64,000 bases of DNA from Rotaria macrura (taxonomy: Eukaryota; Rotifera; Eurotatoria; Philodinida; Philodinidae): contig OENT01000186.1 of assembly GCA_900239685.1 (NCBI GenBank), positions 1 through 64,000 of the forward strand. The letters run 5' to 3'. Below the pieces are notes generated by a model. That model saw only the letters and a list, made by a program, of their open reading frames with translations. It was not told the origin of the DNA and did not search any database. The position numbers and the translations under genes are program-made. Positions 48,746-62,962 of the stretch are shown here, one piece after another. Each line of letters opens with the position of its first letter. Within the stretch, counting starts at the first letter, position 1.

Positions 48746-49830
48746 CTACTTCAGCATTATTCTGCTGTTCTTATGTTGAATAGCAAAAGCATCAATAATC
48801 TTCTCATAATCAACGCAGAACTCTCGCTCAATTGCTAGTAATGATATATCACTAAGCCTGTTGTCGGACATACTGTTACTTGCAGTAGTTTAATGAGCTT
48901 CATCTTACTAAAGATCCTTTCTGTTGTGGTAGATGATACTAGAATTGTCATTACACCGATAAGAAGTGAAAGAATTAAGGGGAAAGCAGCTGATTCTTTT
49001 GATTTGGAATCAATTTTAAATTAAAAAAATCCGTGACTTGATTGAAATGATAAAATTTAGTATCCTTGTTGTTCGAAATATCAATCTACGGAGGGACAAT
49101 TTCAATTCGATTTTCTTGATTTCCGTGATTTTTCTGATTTTCCCGAATTTTTGTTTTTTTCTGATTTTTTTGACATTATTTTGATTTTTCTGATTTAAAT
49201 CAATTGATTTAAATCGAAAAGAACAAAAACAAATAAGAAGAATCACAGAAATCAGCTGCTCCTCCCCCTTGGAAAGAATAGTTGGAAACGCTTTTTCGAA
49301 TGGTAAAACTTCAAAATACAAATCGGTCATATTTTTTTGTTTTAATTGTTTTAACATTGACTTTAGTACATGAATTCCATTATTTAATAATTGAATATCC
49401 GATTTTAACATTACAAAAAGCTTTCACTCATCTATTTCTAAACAAGTTGAACTATCACCATGAAGAATATGCATGTTTGTTTTCGGAAAACGATCATTGA
49501 TTTCGATAAGAATAGAATCGATTACTGGATAGAAAACAAATATTCTATATTTATTCTTATTATCAATTTCTTCGCGTTGTCTAATTGTACATGTAATCAA
49601 AAACCATTTTTGAATCTAGTAGATGTTTTTCTTGTTCTTCTTTCTTTCAGTTTATTGTTCAAATCAATACTATTTTCACCAGAAAACTCAATGATTTGAT
49701 CATATAACTTGGAAAATTGTTCCTCATTTCTAAGCTCACTGATTTGATTAATAACAGCACTGATCCAGCTATGAGCTGTACCAAAATCGAGTGGATAAAA
49801 TAATACACTACTTATAAAGTAACCAATTAC
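48746..49830 (-). pseudogene. hAT transposase remnant (C-terminal part)
   Basis: Reading the minus strand downward from about 49.83 kb: LRNEEQFSKLYDQIIEFSG, KERRTRKTSTRFKNGF then a stop and frameshift, YRIFVFYPVIDSILIEINDR, then after another frame change LLNNGIHVLKSMLKQLKQKN and FEKAFPTIL. The frame is interrupted by the CAAGG-ended element. Beyond it the protein resumes in frame as SLLIGVMTILVSSTTTERIF, SKMKLIK, then a one-base shift and MSDNRLSDISLLAIEREF, ending at a stop at 48746-48748. The S-T-T-x-E-R-x-F-S-x-M-K-L-I-K and M-S-D-x-R-L-S-x-L run is the hAT C-terminal dimerisation domain. Several frameshifts, one internal stop and a missing N-terminus make it inactive. Confidence 0.85.
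48968..49280. mobile_element. CAAGG-type small transposon inserted in the hAT transposase
   Basis: The element is 48976-49272 (297 bp) with a perfect 8-bp duplication GAAAGAAT at 48968-48975 and 49273-49280. The ends are TAAGGGGAAAGCAGCTGATT on the left and, inverted, CAAGGGGGAGGAGCAGCTGA on the right. The interior is built of GATTTTTCTGATTT-like units with a short AAATCAATTGATTT palindrome. Removing the element and one duplication restores the transposase frame across the site. It resembles the element at 18.3 kb in its ends and its GATTTT-rich interior. Confidence 0.87.
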
Positions 49831-50723
49831 TTATTTTCTTATTTGATATATAAATACAAAATTTAAAAATAAACTTTCACCTGATATTACTCTTTAATTA
49901 ATGCCTAGAGTTTATTTGATTGATATCACTTACTAATTGTTTTTTTCAGAGCTATCGCATCTAATATACAACAATAAACTACACACATTCTAATAGTGCT
50001 TATTAATCTTTTATTTTGACCGGCGCCATGGTGGCGCCAGTGCTAGCCCAACCCTAGTTACGCCACTAGTTTAGTGAATAAAAATCAAAATTCACTGTAA
50101 TACACACACACGTTTGATTGGATAAATTTTTTACAGAATTTCCGTCTAGTTTATCTATTTATTAATCTGGAAATCGTTCTAAGTGAAACATAACTGTTGC
50201 TGAGAACAGTTCGAAAGTTTAGAAACCGGTTTCATCCTTTATTAAGGTATTTTAGATTTTTCTCAGCAATAGTTACGCTTCACTCAGAACGTTTTTCAGA
50301 TTAGAAAATAGAAAAACTCAACAAACATTCTGTAAAAGGTTTGTCCAATTGAACTTGTGCTTATATCAAAGTGAATTTAGTAGATAGTACTATTTTTTAT
50401 AAGACGATCAGCATCTCATAACGAATCCGTCGTAAAATAAATAGAGCGATTATCAATAAAACGTCAAAGTGAATTTTGACTTTCATTCACTAAACCACAG
50501 ATCTGGTGCTTTTTAACTTTCAAAACATTGGATATTCACTATGTGATTTATTAATTGTACCTTAACCTGTCGACCAAGCGCTTAATTATTAAACTGCAGT
50601 ATAGCAAAGGAAGAAAAATGTGCTCGACGAAATAGGAAGAACACATTTTTGGTGAAGTAGAAAAAACATTTGTGTCGCCCACCCGTGACATTCAAGCGTG
50701 TAAACGAAATGGGACGATACCCA

Positions 50724-51471
50724 ACCATGTTATTGAGATTTCTAATTATGAATAATCGATTCTAATTAGCATATGATATACACGAGTGTATAGAAGAATA
50801 TTCCTTCTACTTCCTGAAATAATTTTAATGTGATGATGCAAAAGTTTACCTATGATCACGAATTCAATTATTATAAAATTCGAGATAAGATCAATCAATA
50901 AATAATAGTTAATGCAAATCTTATGTCAATCTGCGTAAATTAATGAAATATGAAGAATACGATTAATAATAATAATTTCTGTTTTCATCTTAGAAACGTT
51001 AAAAACATTGTAATAGTTCCTATACTATTGTACTAAATGACAATAACTACAACTCTGCTAAAAGTGAATTATTACATCGAACAAGCATGTCACGATGATC
51101 GTGTTTTGTTTTTCTGAAATAATAACAAATCAAAAAATTTCATTGTTGAAACATCTAATATATTTTCTTATAAGATAAAACGCAGCAACAATGATGCATG
51201 AATCAACGAAGCTAATGATAAAAGTAGTAATCAAGGAGAAGAATATTGACTAGCTCTACTTGATAAAATAGAAGAAAAAACGAACGTATCTACAAAACGG
51301 ACTCACACGAAAAATGAGATCATATTGGAAAAATAGTAAATCAAAGTAAGAAGAATATAGATTCTTCTTGAATGCTAACACAAAAAACACGAAATGTATA
51401 TTCCTTCTCTTGTTTTCTTCCGTATATGAGAAGAAAATTTTGATCGGTTTTTGTTTTGCATTTATCTATTG
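50724..51471. other. Non-genic interval downstream of the MAP kinase gene
   Basis: AT-rich sequence with no supported feature; it holds the 3' flank of the kinase gene on the minus strand. Confidence 0.5.
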
Positions 51472-52970
<1,499 letters not shown>

Positions 52971-53927
52971 TTGTTCGATCGGAAATGAATATCAACACAA
53001 GATCGAAGTCTATTTATACATAATCTTGATATGGTATACAATAGATAGAAAGAACTATTGCATGTACTTGAATAGTAAAGATTCATTATTCTTCGATATT
53101 GTCGTATATGCCTTGATCTAGGGATTGATTTATATGTATCTATTTATCTTCGTCACACAATCGCCATTCATTCTAATAGATAGAGAATGAACGATCATAT
53201 ATAACTGACAGTTTTCTTTCTTTCGTTTTCAAGAAATCCAGTCAGCCATATACATATGTTTGACGTAAGTGCATAAATAGATTATCACTATGTTCGGCGA
53301 TACGATCACTAGACGTTTTTCGAAACGATCCTATTTATTATGCTGCACAGAAGCACACGGAATGTAACAGAGTCAAAGTATTCAGATGATCATGATAGAA
53401 TTTTGAAAGATAATACATCATTCGTATTATTGTTGTAGCCGTTGTATCAAATTCAACGGCCATTTTATTTCCGGGCTATATTGAACGATTATATTTAGCA
53501 GATTGGCGTTTTAAGTTATTTCTATTGAATTAGCTAAACAAATATTTTACTAATTCAAATAAACCTACCCTTGAACACATGATGTAATTCTCATTTGAAT
53601 GCAGCATGACACAATTGTTCTCTTCAAAAGCATGTAAAGTTCGTCCTATAAAGAACTGTTCGCTCTTCTATTGTTCGAGTTTAAAATCGTTACATTACCG
53701 CTTGATTCAAAATGAATAGTTTTAAAAATTCAGAAGACTCTGATATTCAGTTAACCATTCTTTATTTCCAAATCTTCGAAATAATACGTTCTACTTAGTG
53801 CTATCTATATCCAATAATATGTAGTAGTTTTCGAATCATCTAGCTATATAAAGCATTAATCACAGGTTCAAATAGTCAAAAGTTAATTTTTAGTTAAATA
53901 CAACAAAATTTTGTTTCGAAATTTTGT
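52971..53927. other. Intergenic region between the kinase and the methyltransferase
   Basis: About 950 bases of AT-rich DNA. It should hold the promoter of the kinase gene and the 3' end of the methyltransferase gene; an inverse AATAAA at 53761-53766 is a candidate poly(A) signal for the latter. Confidence 0.4.
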
Positions 53928-56674
53928 TTAACAAGTTCCTGGACAACAACAACAGCCGGAAGATGATTGATTATTTGATGTTTGTTGATCAGATACATCA
54001 TCAGTTGTTTTTGGTATTTGCTACACAATAAACCAGAAACAAACAAAAACATATAAAAAAATTGAGAGTGTGTCGCTCCTACTTTTTCATCAATAATCGT
54101 ATCGAATTTAAAATTATCACTATATCTCGATATGCGTAACATATTCGTTAGTTCAGCATCGAGATATTTAGGTTCATCATGAAGCTAGAAGACCAAGTAG
54201 AAAAATTTTCTAACGTTTAGTATCCGACATCGTACCTTGAATATGATCGATTGATTGAATTGAAATTCATTTTCATGATGGATTATTGGCTTTTCATAAG
54301 TTACGAAACTTCCATACTTATCATCGGACTTTGTCGACTCTTCAACAACAGTGTTCTTAAACAGATGATATGTACACGACGTAAATTTGATGTCACCTAA
54401 CGGAATATTAATTCTATTATTGAAAAGAAAAAGAAATCTTTGAAAAAGTTGTACCAAGTAATTTTTGTAATTCTTCATTGCTTACACCAATGGATTGCTT
54501 TTCAACTAATATTGGTCGTGTAAATCCGACATCGAGTGCACCCGAAATCAAATCACTTTCACAAATAGCACCACTTAAACATTCACCTATAAGAAACATA
54601 AAATATCCGTTGTTAGATGTAGAACTGCAACCTGTGCACAGAAAATTCATTTATAAGAAGAATTTTTATATCATAGAAAAATATAACGAAAAACAACGTA
54701 ACTAGTTTTTCACGTATCTTACCCCACAGAATCTTGTTTCATCGTAGATCTTCTGGAACCGCGATCGATCAGCATAAACATCACTGAAGTAAAATTCTCC
54801 TCCAGGCTGTAAACACAAAGAGAATTTTTACTGAGTATGCTTGTTATTGCATTCTGAGTAACTTTTTTTAAAAGAAATCATTGGGTTTTTAATGTATATA
54901 CTCATAAGTCATGTGATCTCCGTTTTAAATACGTGATGCTCATCCATAGTAATCTCAGCAAAGAAAATATCTGATGATCGATTTTAAATCATAACTTACC
55001 CATGGAAGACAGAAAAGTGAAATATAACAATTCATGATTCGATTACATTGTCGGCAGATGTCAACTAACGGTTCTCAGACACCCTTAACGATGGAAACAA
55101 AATGTCAAATCAACTTAGTAAAATTTTCCCCGGAATGATATATAGAACAAAATACAACTGTTACTGCTGTTCCGTACAATGATGTTTGATTAGATTAGGC
55201 CTGTGAAACTGTCACTATTAGTTAGTTCATATAGTTTCTAAAAACGTTCACGATATGTAATTGTAGATCTTGTATTGAAACATCTGTTGGGTTCTGTGAA
55301 AAAAACGGCGCCATCTATCTGCATTCTTAGTTACATCTAGTTAAGTTTAACAGAATCAACCTTTGTTGAGTTTGACTTAACGTACGAAAGTGTTCTCTCG
55401 GATCAATCGGTAGATTTGGGATTAGCGGAGTTCGATACATGGTTGTATTCAATGCTCCTTTCAAATTATGTATCATATAAAAACCATTTTTGGAAAAGGA
55501 AAAATTGATAATGAGTGAGTTTCGAGCTTCATCAACATAAAAGATGACGGTAATAGTCAAAAGAAAATATTAAACAAATGTTAGATCTACGTAGCTCAAA
55601 AGCAATCGATGTATTTTTAATGATTAGCTCAATGTTGAATCCATAAGGATTAGTATAATTAGATGAATCGTCAAGAAAATTAGACTCATTGATTTTCAAT
55701 TCGAAATCATCGTACGACTTCAATATGACTCTGTTTGATGAAAAGATGGTTCACAATAAAATGCTCTATCACTATCTTAGTAATTCATATGGCAACTTAC
55801 TTTTAACATTTCATATACTTGTTGCAACACTTTCTTTTTATCAGGACTTAGATTAACAACGCAATTCGATCTAAACAATAATGATAGGATCAAGTATTCA
55901 GAAAACAAGACTCAAATATTAGACATGCATACACAATGACATCGAATGAATTTATTTTTAATTCTGTATCATCAGTTAATTGTTCGATTTTACCGAAACG
56001 AAATTCAATATTTGCTTTTTCAAAACCAAATTCTTTCGTATGAAAATCGATGAAACGATTAGCAACATCAAGCTAAAATCAAGCAATGAAAAAATCTATA
56101 TGCGATTGTTATTCCTATATGAAAATTGAGACTACTTGTTCTTTTGTCATATCCACACCAACAACATATCCATGAGCTCCGACAAGACTTGATAAAATAT
56201 AAACATCACGACCTGAACCAGAACCAAGATCTAATATACGATACCCATCAAGTTTTGGTGGAATAACCAAACCACACCCATAATATCTATTGAAAATCGA
56301 TCAAAAGTAATAGTCACTACTTTGTGAAATAATTTTCTACAATAATAATTAATAAAGCTGGCACTCCAGGCGTTTTAAACATTTAATCATGCTCTTTCGA
56401 GTTCTATCCTGGTTTTTCTATAAATATTTTTCATAATTCTCTTTTTATTTTCGAACAAATCTTTAACATTTAGTTTCAATTCAGTACTTGTTGTTAGTAT
56501 CCATGCCGTAGAGCAAACTTACTTTGCCACAACCTCTGGATGAATCTTTTTGATAATATCTTTGATGAACGAAGGAACTTGAGCTTTTGAACAACATGCA
56601 TCTGTTTTGAGATCTGTTGATTGCTGTAGTTGTTGACCATAATAATTCTGAACATCGTCATGTACATTCATCAT
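53928..56674 (-). CDS. AS3MT: Arsenite methyltransferase (AS3MT), one junction out of frame
   Basis: S-adenosylmethionine-dependent arsenic(III) methyltransferase, a cytosolic detoxification enzyme. Nine exons: 56674-56523, 56286-56136, 56072-55933, 55870-55801, 54806-54723, 54586-54455, 54396-54236, 54184-54083, 54020-53928. Landmarks: VQNYYGQQLQQSTDLKT near the start; YYGCGLVIP with the first arsenic Cys; SAM motif ILDLGSGSGRD; GVDMTKEQ; VSNCVVNLSPDKK with the second Cys; GGEFYFSDVYADR; GECLSGA with the third Cys; and a Cys-rich end GCCCCPGTC. All junctions keep frame except exon 5 to 6: exon 5 ends TGTGGG before GTAAG (phase 0), but exon 6 needs one preceding base to read GECLSG. A small indel in the G run, an assembly error or an unusual splice would explain it. 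Intron 4 is 994 bases, far longer than the rest, and holds an unidentified open stretch. Confidence 0.87.
55327..55740 (-). other. Unidentified open stretch inside AS3MT intron 4
   Basis: Two minus-strand frames, 55723-55532 and 55560-55327, can be joined by an intron starting GTAGATC. The first reads FELKINESNFLDDSSNYTNP and GFNIELIIKNTSIAFEL; the second reads LIINFSFSKNGFYMIHNLKG and LPIDPREHFRTLSQTQQRL before a stop. The texture is protein-like rather than random. It could be a nested gene, a captured fragment or an alternative exon. No family is recognised. Confidence 0.3.
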
Positions 56675-59600
56675 GATGATATAGGCGAATATATGAATGA
56701 AGGCACAAAATAAAGATACGACAAGAATGCTTTTCTATTTTATTCGAATGGTTTTTTTCCTTTTTGCGTGGAATTTGATACAATAGAGTGTATCAAGTGC
56801 ACTTTTTATTTATCGGTTCTAAACTTGCGACTGGTCAAGAAAAATGCAGTAAAACCGTTCTCGAAATGAATGCCAATCAGTTACATACAATTGGTGATGG
56901 TTGAAGCGACATCTGTTTCGTCGCACAAGATGATCTCCTATGAAATTATATAACGACAGGCAAAGCTCTGATAACTCTTTCAAAAATATTCATTTTGATT
57001 GATTATCGATGAAAAACCTTACGGAATGTTCTTTCGTTCGATATATATATATGGTTCTGTAGTATATGTTAAAGCTACTCAGTTAAGATTTATACGATGA
57101 AACGAAGATTATTTTGTGAAATTTCACTAAGTGTGAAAACAAAATATAAAGAATTGAATTCTAAATCCCGATAATCGAATATTAAATAAATTTCTGATGA
57201 TGCCTGGAATAGAATGAGAATGTATCCGAATCTATTTCTGGCGCAACGGATAATTGTAAAAGTTGGAAAATACAGGAATAAAATATTGTTCTCCGTATAA
57301 TTCCTGATACTTAAGAATCGTAGTCTATTGTTGATCTTTATATGATTCTAATAGTCTCGGTCATCTTGATGCTTGATTGCTTATGAAATTTCGACAAGGA
57401 GAAGAGAGTAATATATATGAAACACGTATATCGTTGAATGTATACGTAGGAGCCAGGCGAAAATGAGTCTTAATAATTCTAATTCAACATCATATTGATG
57501 AATTTTAGCAAAGAATCAAAAGACAATGTCGTGTATACGTATGACATACCTATATGGCAAATCAAATACAAAAGTTATACAAAAAAAGGGATTCTCTAAA
57601 TTCTTGATCCTTTTCATCTCTTGGCTTCTGCTTGATCTCTTTTATAATGATAGTACAATCCTAAACGATAAAGTATCTCCCTGCTTAGACAGAAGAACGT
57701 AAAAAGAAAAATGTTTGATCATTTTTCATGTCAATACTATTGTTTTCATATTCTTATGGCCTATGAAATTCTTTTTAATAAATGAATTTGCTAGTTTTAA
57801 TAAGAGAAAAATAATGTGATTTCATACGAATTTCTGTGTTTTGAACAAATCTGAGATGTATTTACATTTCGTAGCTAGTTACCTATTACATGAGACAACC
57901 GCGATGACTGTTTTCTTTGGTAAAACAACAGCACCTGGAATTGAGCAATGAACTCCATTGAAGTCGATCGATCGTGAATAAATCCAACAGATGAATGTAT
58001 TCTTCTAACGAAAGTATTTCTCATAATGTATTCTTGATAGATCGAGCGTTTTCTAACGACGAGATCATGTGTACGGACGTTGCCATTCACACGATAGGTA
58101 TTTAGTTGTTGTTTTATTGTACTAAGAAAAGTACTAACCGGAACCTTTTCGGGGGATAGATAGAACAATTACATTAACTTGAACATATTTGTTCGATTGG
58201 TTTCTTTTTTGCTGACTGTATGCATATTATCAGTAAGGCTTTGAGTGTCAGTCGACAGACAGTTATGGTTGATCGACGAAATAGCTAGATTGTCCGATAC
58301 AATAATATGTGTCAAAATCAAAATTAATAGTACATTGTTCAATTGAGTCTGATCATTAGTATTCGCTTATTTATCACTGATACTCGATGATAAGTCAACA
58401 CCGTTTCGATTATCTGTTCCTATCAACGATGATGTTCGAGGGAAAAAAACTGAATTATTTCCAGTACGACTACAATCAAAACCATCGAACAGGATCAGAG
58501 TCCGAGAAACTGAGTAACATAACTAGCGCAGACAAACAAGTATATCAACAGTGTATTTGGAGCATATTCTTTGCATCCAAAAATCGACCCCGTGGTCCAA
58601 AGCGTATCGTGAGAGCGAAACTTGTATATAAGATAGACCGTCAAAACAGAGACCATGCTTAGAAGGTTATGACGATATCGTCTGGATATTTAAATGTTTT
58701 GTCGACTTACTGGTCTTCTTCGCTTTATCATGTCTGTATCCAAGTCATGCCGAGCAAATTTAAGATCAGTGTTTTTTCTTTATTATCGTTGTTACACTGT
58801 AATTCAATTGATTGTCAAACTTCTTTCATCTGTAATTGTATGTATTCGTATAATAGACAAGTGTGTGGAAACTTATTATTTCTGCAGAGAATGTTTATCA
58901 AATCAGACAAACATGACATTCTTTATGAAACCCCTAGATTTCATCATTGCCACTACGGATGGAAATAGAGGCTGCTAGTATAATGAGATCTCCGATTATT
59001 TGCAATTCGTTAAATATGTATCGTCTTGCTTTTGATCGACACAAGTACCGATATGAGTTTTCGAACAAGTGACATTGTCGAGCTTACATTTGCACTGAAA
59101 TGTTTCGGGTGACGTCTACATAAAATGTCAATTCAACTTGTAATATGCAGGTATAGTCGACCATGTGTTAGACCTAGAAAATTTATCGAATGTTTAGAAG
59201 ATTTGTTTCATGAAAACAATGGTCTAATGTTGTGATGAAAAATAAATAACGTTGTCTAGTCTTTGTATAGCCTCAATTTAGATAATGCTCCTTTAGTTAT
59301 TTGTTTAAATATAGTAAAATTTGTATATGGATAGATCTGCGTTTTACAAAAATAGATTTTTGTTTTTGCTTTTTGCTTGCTAAGATTTATCAAGAACTGC
59401 AAGTTGTTCACGCGTTGAAAAATTTTGTAAAATCCTAATAGCTTGGACACAAGTCTCGGTTGATTGAACTCCTGAGTTACAATCCAGCGGGATTTCATAA
59501 AGTCAGGTATAGGAAGCATTATTATTGACATCAAGCATGCATCTGAAAACTTCTGTTGATACATATATACTAATCTCTTAATGGCTCATTATTAATACTA

Positions 59601-60732
59601 CGCTGCATTTTACTCTATTAAACATATGAATTCAGTCGATATTCCAATAGATATAGAACAGAATCAGCAGGTCGAATAAATGTAGAAGAAATCTCATAAG
59701 TTTATTATCTGAGTCCAATTACTTCTGTCATCTATTCAATTCATGTCTTACATTCTATCCATCATATGCAGTCTTAAAAAACGCTGCACTCTCAACAACG
59801 ACTTTCACGATTGACCTTCAATAAACTGAACTTATTTGATCGCTAAAATATGAACTCCATCATACTTTAGCGGTTGAAAACACTACGAAAGAAAAAGTAT
59901 GATTACACTTGAAAGTTTCTTGACAGAAAACAACAAGAGACTTTTTAAAAATACTTCTTTGAAATACGAAAAAAATGTGTTTTTGATCATAGGACGAACG
60001 AAACGATTTTGTTTTTCATACTGATTCATGAAAAGACATAGTAATGGGGCTCTTATGTCAGAAGTGTTCCCCTTCGATCATAAGACGGAACGAATGGTAC
60101 ATACTCCTTTCTACTACAGTGGTTATAATACGTCTGCCAGAAAAGCAGGAGGTGCATGGCTCGATTCCATGCGAGAGGAGGTTACTCTTTTGTTCCGTTC
60201 TGTAGTCATACCATCACATTGCTGTCTTAGTGATATCAGATGATAATGAAAATGAGAATAAGAGAAATAAAGGCATAGTAATGGGACAAAATGTAATTAC
60301 TTGATTCAATATGATGATTCGGTGATTACAGCTTTCTTTCGATCATTATTGATTACATCGACTTCGTGAAGCCAATAAAATAAGTCTAACTCTGATCCTC
60401 GATACTCAATTCGTCACGGCTTTTAAATGATTTTTCTTTCCTGAAACCATTTATATCAACACCTAATAGTATCATCCGATGATCAATATAGTCACCGGTT
60501 ACTGTTAAAAATAGCCGCTTAAGGTGCGTCAATTATATTGATAGGTGAAATATTATTTGATAAGGAAACGAAAAACTACCAATAGTAGAGAAATCTTCGA
60601 TGTATTTCAATGACACATCCAAGAAGATGTCGAAAAACTCTTGATTTTATGATTTTTGATTCATCAGTCGAAGAATACTTGAATGTATTTTTTGTTTTTT
60701 CTTCATTTAACCCTAACAACACTAACCAGTGC

Positions 60733-60744
60733 GGGGGGGGGGGG
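60733..60744. repeat. Poly-G run, 12 bases
   Basis: Twelve consecutive G on the plus strand, unusual in such AT-rich DNA. Its length is prone to sequencing error. Confidence 0.85.
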
Positions 60745-62942
60745 AGGTTGTCATATAACAATCATCAAAGACTGGGTCTTATGATATTAGATGATTAATA
60801 TGAATTTATTGATCCGAAAAAATTCCCACACATAACAAAACTACTGGAAATGCAATTACGTTTCGAATTTCAATTCACATAGGAGATGACTAGCAGTCAA
60901 CATTTATATTTTTAAGAAAGCTATATAAGTTTTATACATTGAATTAAGAAATTCATCTTATCGAAAACAAAGATCGGAACAATTATAATAGTAGGATTGT
61001 GCTTGAATAAAATTTAAATGTCTCCCTATTCTTTATGCATGATTTGCATTCGATGAAACAATGTCCACTTGTTTTTGAGCGTTTCTTAAGTCGGATCTGA
61101 ATCAGGCATAAGTTAATAAGGCATATGTCAAAACAAACGTTGCTCAATCTCAAAATATATAAGTGACACACAATCTAAATCTTCGACATATATCATCCTT
61201 CGATTTCTTTATTAGTGAACTCATTAAATGAGTTAGCTGAAGAAAAGAAGTTAGTTTTATTGAAAACATCGGAGTACCGAACGAATTTAATATGACACGT
61301 TGGTACAAATTCTTTATTTCCGAAACATTAGTTCGTCATTGACACATCAGCTAGCAATGTATTCGTTTCAGTTGATTAGATGTTCACGTAACGTCGGTAT
61401 CAGTTAAATGGAATTACCACAAAAATTTGATACACATTTAACTGCTCCGAAACTACTGGATAGCAATAGCATAAAACTACTAGAGCCGAATTCAACTGTT
61501 TTCACAGTATAATGGAAACTGTTGCATTCCTCTGATACCAACTCATTCTTATCAAGAAAAAAACCTATTCAACTCACATTCCTAGGCCGGCAATAATTGT
61601 CAGAAAGATTCGAATCAGATAATAGCAATTGATATTGTTTGAAATAAACGCTAGATTTTTTAAAAATGTATTCCAAATGAAATTACTACAGATCAACTAA
61701 TTTCACTTACTAAACTCTTGTCTTTTGGTGAACAAGATTGTTAATTCTGTTGTCTCACTCAGATTCCTTTCTGATTTAATCATGCACTTAGTTTAAAATA
61801 TTCGACTTGATTTGATATTTATTCGAGAATAATATGATGTTCGTGTCTACGAAAAAAATTCCTCCGACATAGTTTTATCGATACTGTTACAGACAATGAA
61901 TGTTCATCGCTCGATTTACTTAATCCAAGATTGAATATTGAATTGTTTACAACCTTCAAAGCTGTTAGTATTTGATAAAAGAGAAGAAGTGCATGTAAGC
62001 ATGGATATTAGCATGTGTTTTAGTGTCACTTTTTGAGAGTATCGACTTTCGTACGATTCTTTGTCCTTTGAAATTATCGGATTACACTTTTACCCAAACA
62101 CGATATCTAATCGAAATTAAATGGCGTGATCTACACCGATTAAAGAACCATCCACCTACATACTAGGAAACCAAAAACTCATCGAATTCTATGACAAGCC
62201 ACCCGTCAATTGATGGAATCGAAATTCCGTAAGAGCGACAGGAAACCTATTTGCCGAAATCACTTCAAAAACATTTTTCTAGCTTTACAGCGCTTGTATT
62301 AAATAATATCAACGCTAGTCAGATCTTTAGATAGATATTTTTCTTAGTAATCATGTAGTCTGAATCGTTTCCACAGTATGCTTCCTAATCGAGCAGCTAT
62401 TTTTGTAACGGCCCTACTTCCGCCTAGTCGTTTCGTTGCTGACGCTTAATTCTACATAGGATAGTATAAGTTGCATCTTTAATCTAGAAGATTCTAGCTG
62501 ATTTTCATTCAAGAAAAGATTGATTCACAATAAAGTTCTCACGGCAAAACTCAAAGCTAAACTGTTTTAATATTTTCTTGTTTAGTTGAAAAATTTTCTT
62601 ATCTATCTGAAGGCAAGATATCATATTACAATAGTACAATCACAGCTTCTTAGTGTATCACTTTCAAAGAACATTATAATTCGTATGCTGACCTTTTCTG
62701 AAGAAAAACTAAATTGAACTTCTTATAAGCGACATGTTGTTTTCGTCGTGCATGCCTCCCATCATCCACCGTGACTAGTCGCTACAAGATTAAAGTCGAG
62801 TTTCTCCATTGATCTTTATTGTTTATCATTAGTAAATCTTTCTGCAGTACAGTTGAATATAAAACTATACATTGCATGTACTTGGTAATCTATCGATATA
62901 CATTGCAACTAACCATAGACCGAAGCGAATAAAAAAAATTCA

Positions 62943-62962
62943 ATTCGATTCGATTCGATTCG
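62943..62962. repeat. (ATTCG)4 pentanucleotide repeat
   Basis: Four exact ATTCG units, followed by a diverged unit ACTTA. Confidence 0.85.

Larger units (their letters stand above)
48526..50076 (-). mobile_element. hAT-superfamily DNA transposon, internally deleted and decayed
   Basis: The element occupies 48534-50068. The left end reads TAGTGACGTAATCAG; the right end, inverted, reads TAGTGGCGTAACTAGG. Both are hAT-like termini. The 8-bp target-site duplication GTTTAGTG is perfect (48526-48533 and 50069-50076), and the target lies in an arm of the foldback element. The interior carries the C-terminal part of a hAT transposase on the minus strand. At about 1.5 kb, including a 297-bp secondary insertion, it lacks room for a full transposase. 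Confidence 0.88.
48286..50723. mobile_element. Long palindromic (foldback) element, host of a hAT insertion
   Basis: The outer arms are 48286-48533 and 50488-50723. Read inverted, the right arm matches the left with many substitutions. Shared blocks in the same order include GGGTxTxGTCCC at the tip, a CTACTTCGTCGA-like block, TTTTCTTCCTTTG, TTTAATAATTA, GGTCGACA, and CTGTGGTTTAGTG at the inner edge. The inner part of the palindrome resumes at 50077 after the hAT insertion: AAAATCAAAATTCACT there is inverse to AGTGAATTTTGACTTT near 50468, and both inner arms contain TTTTTTACAGAAT/TTTTACAGAATG and ACTGTTGCTGAGAA/ACTATTGCTGAGAA. Without the hAT the element would be about 0.9 kb. No coding capacity; target duplication not resolved. 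Confidence 0.75.

Noticed and set aside
60028-60243. 71-codon open frame in a slightly GC-richer patch
   Set aside because: No motif; the repeated CATAGTAATGGG at its edges is too short to call an element.
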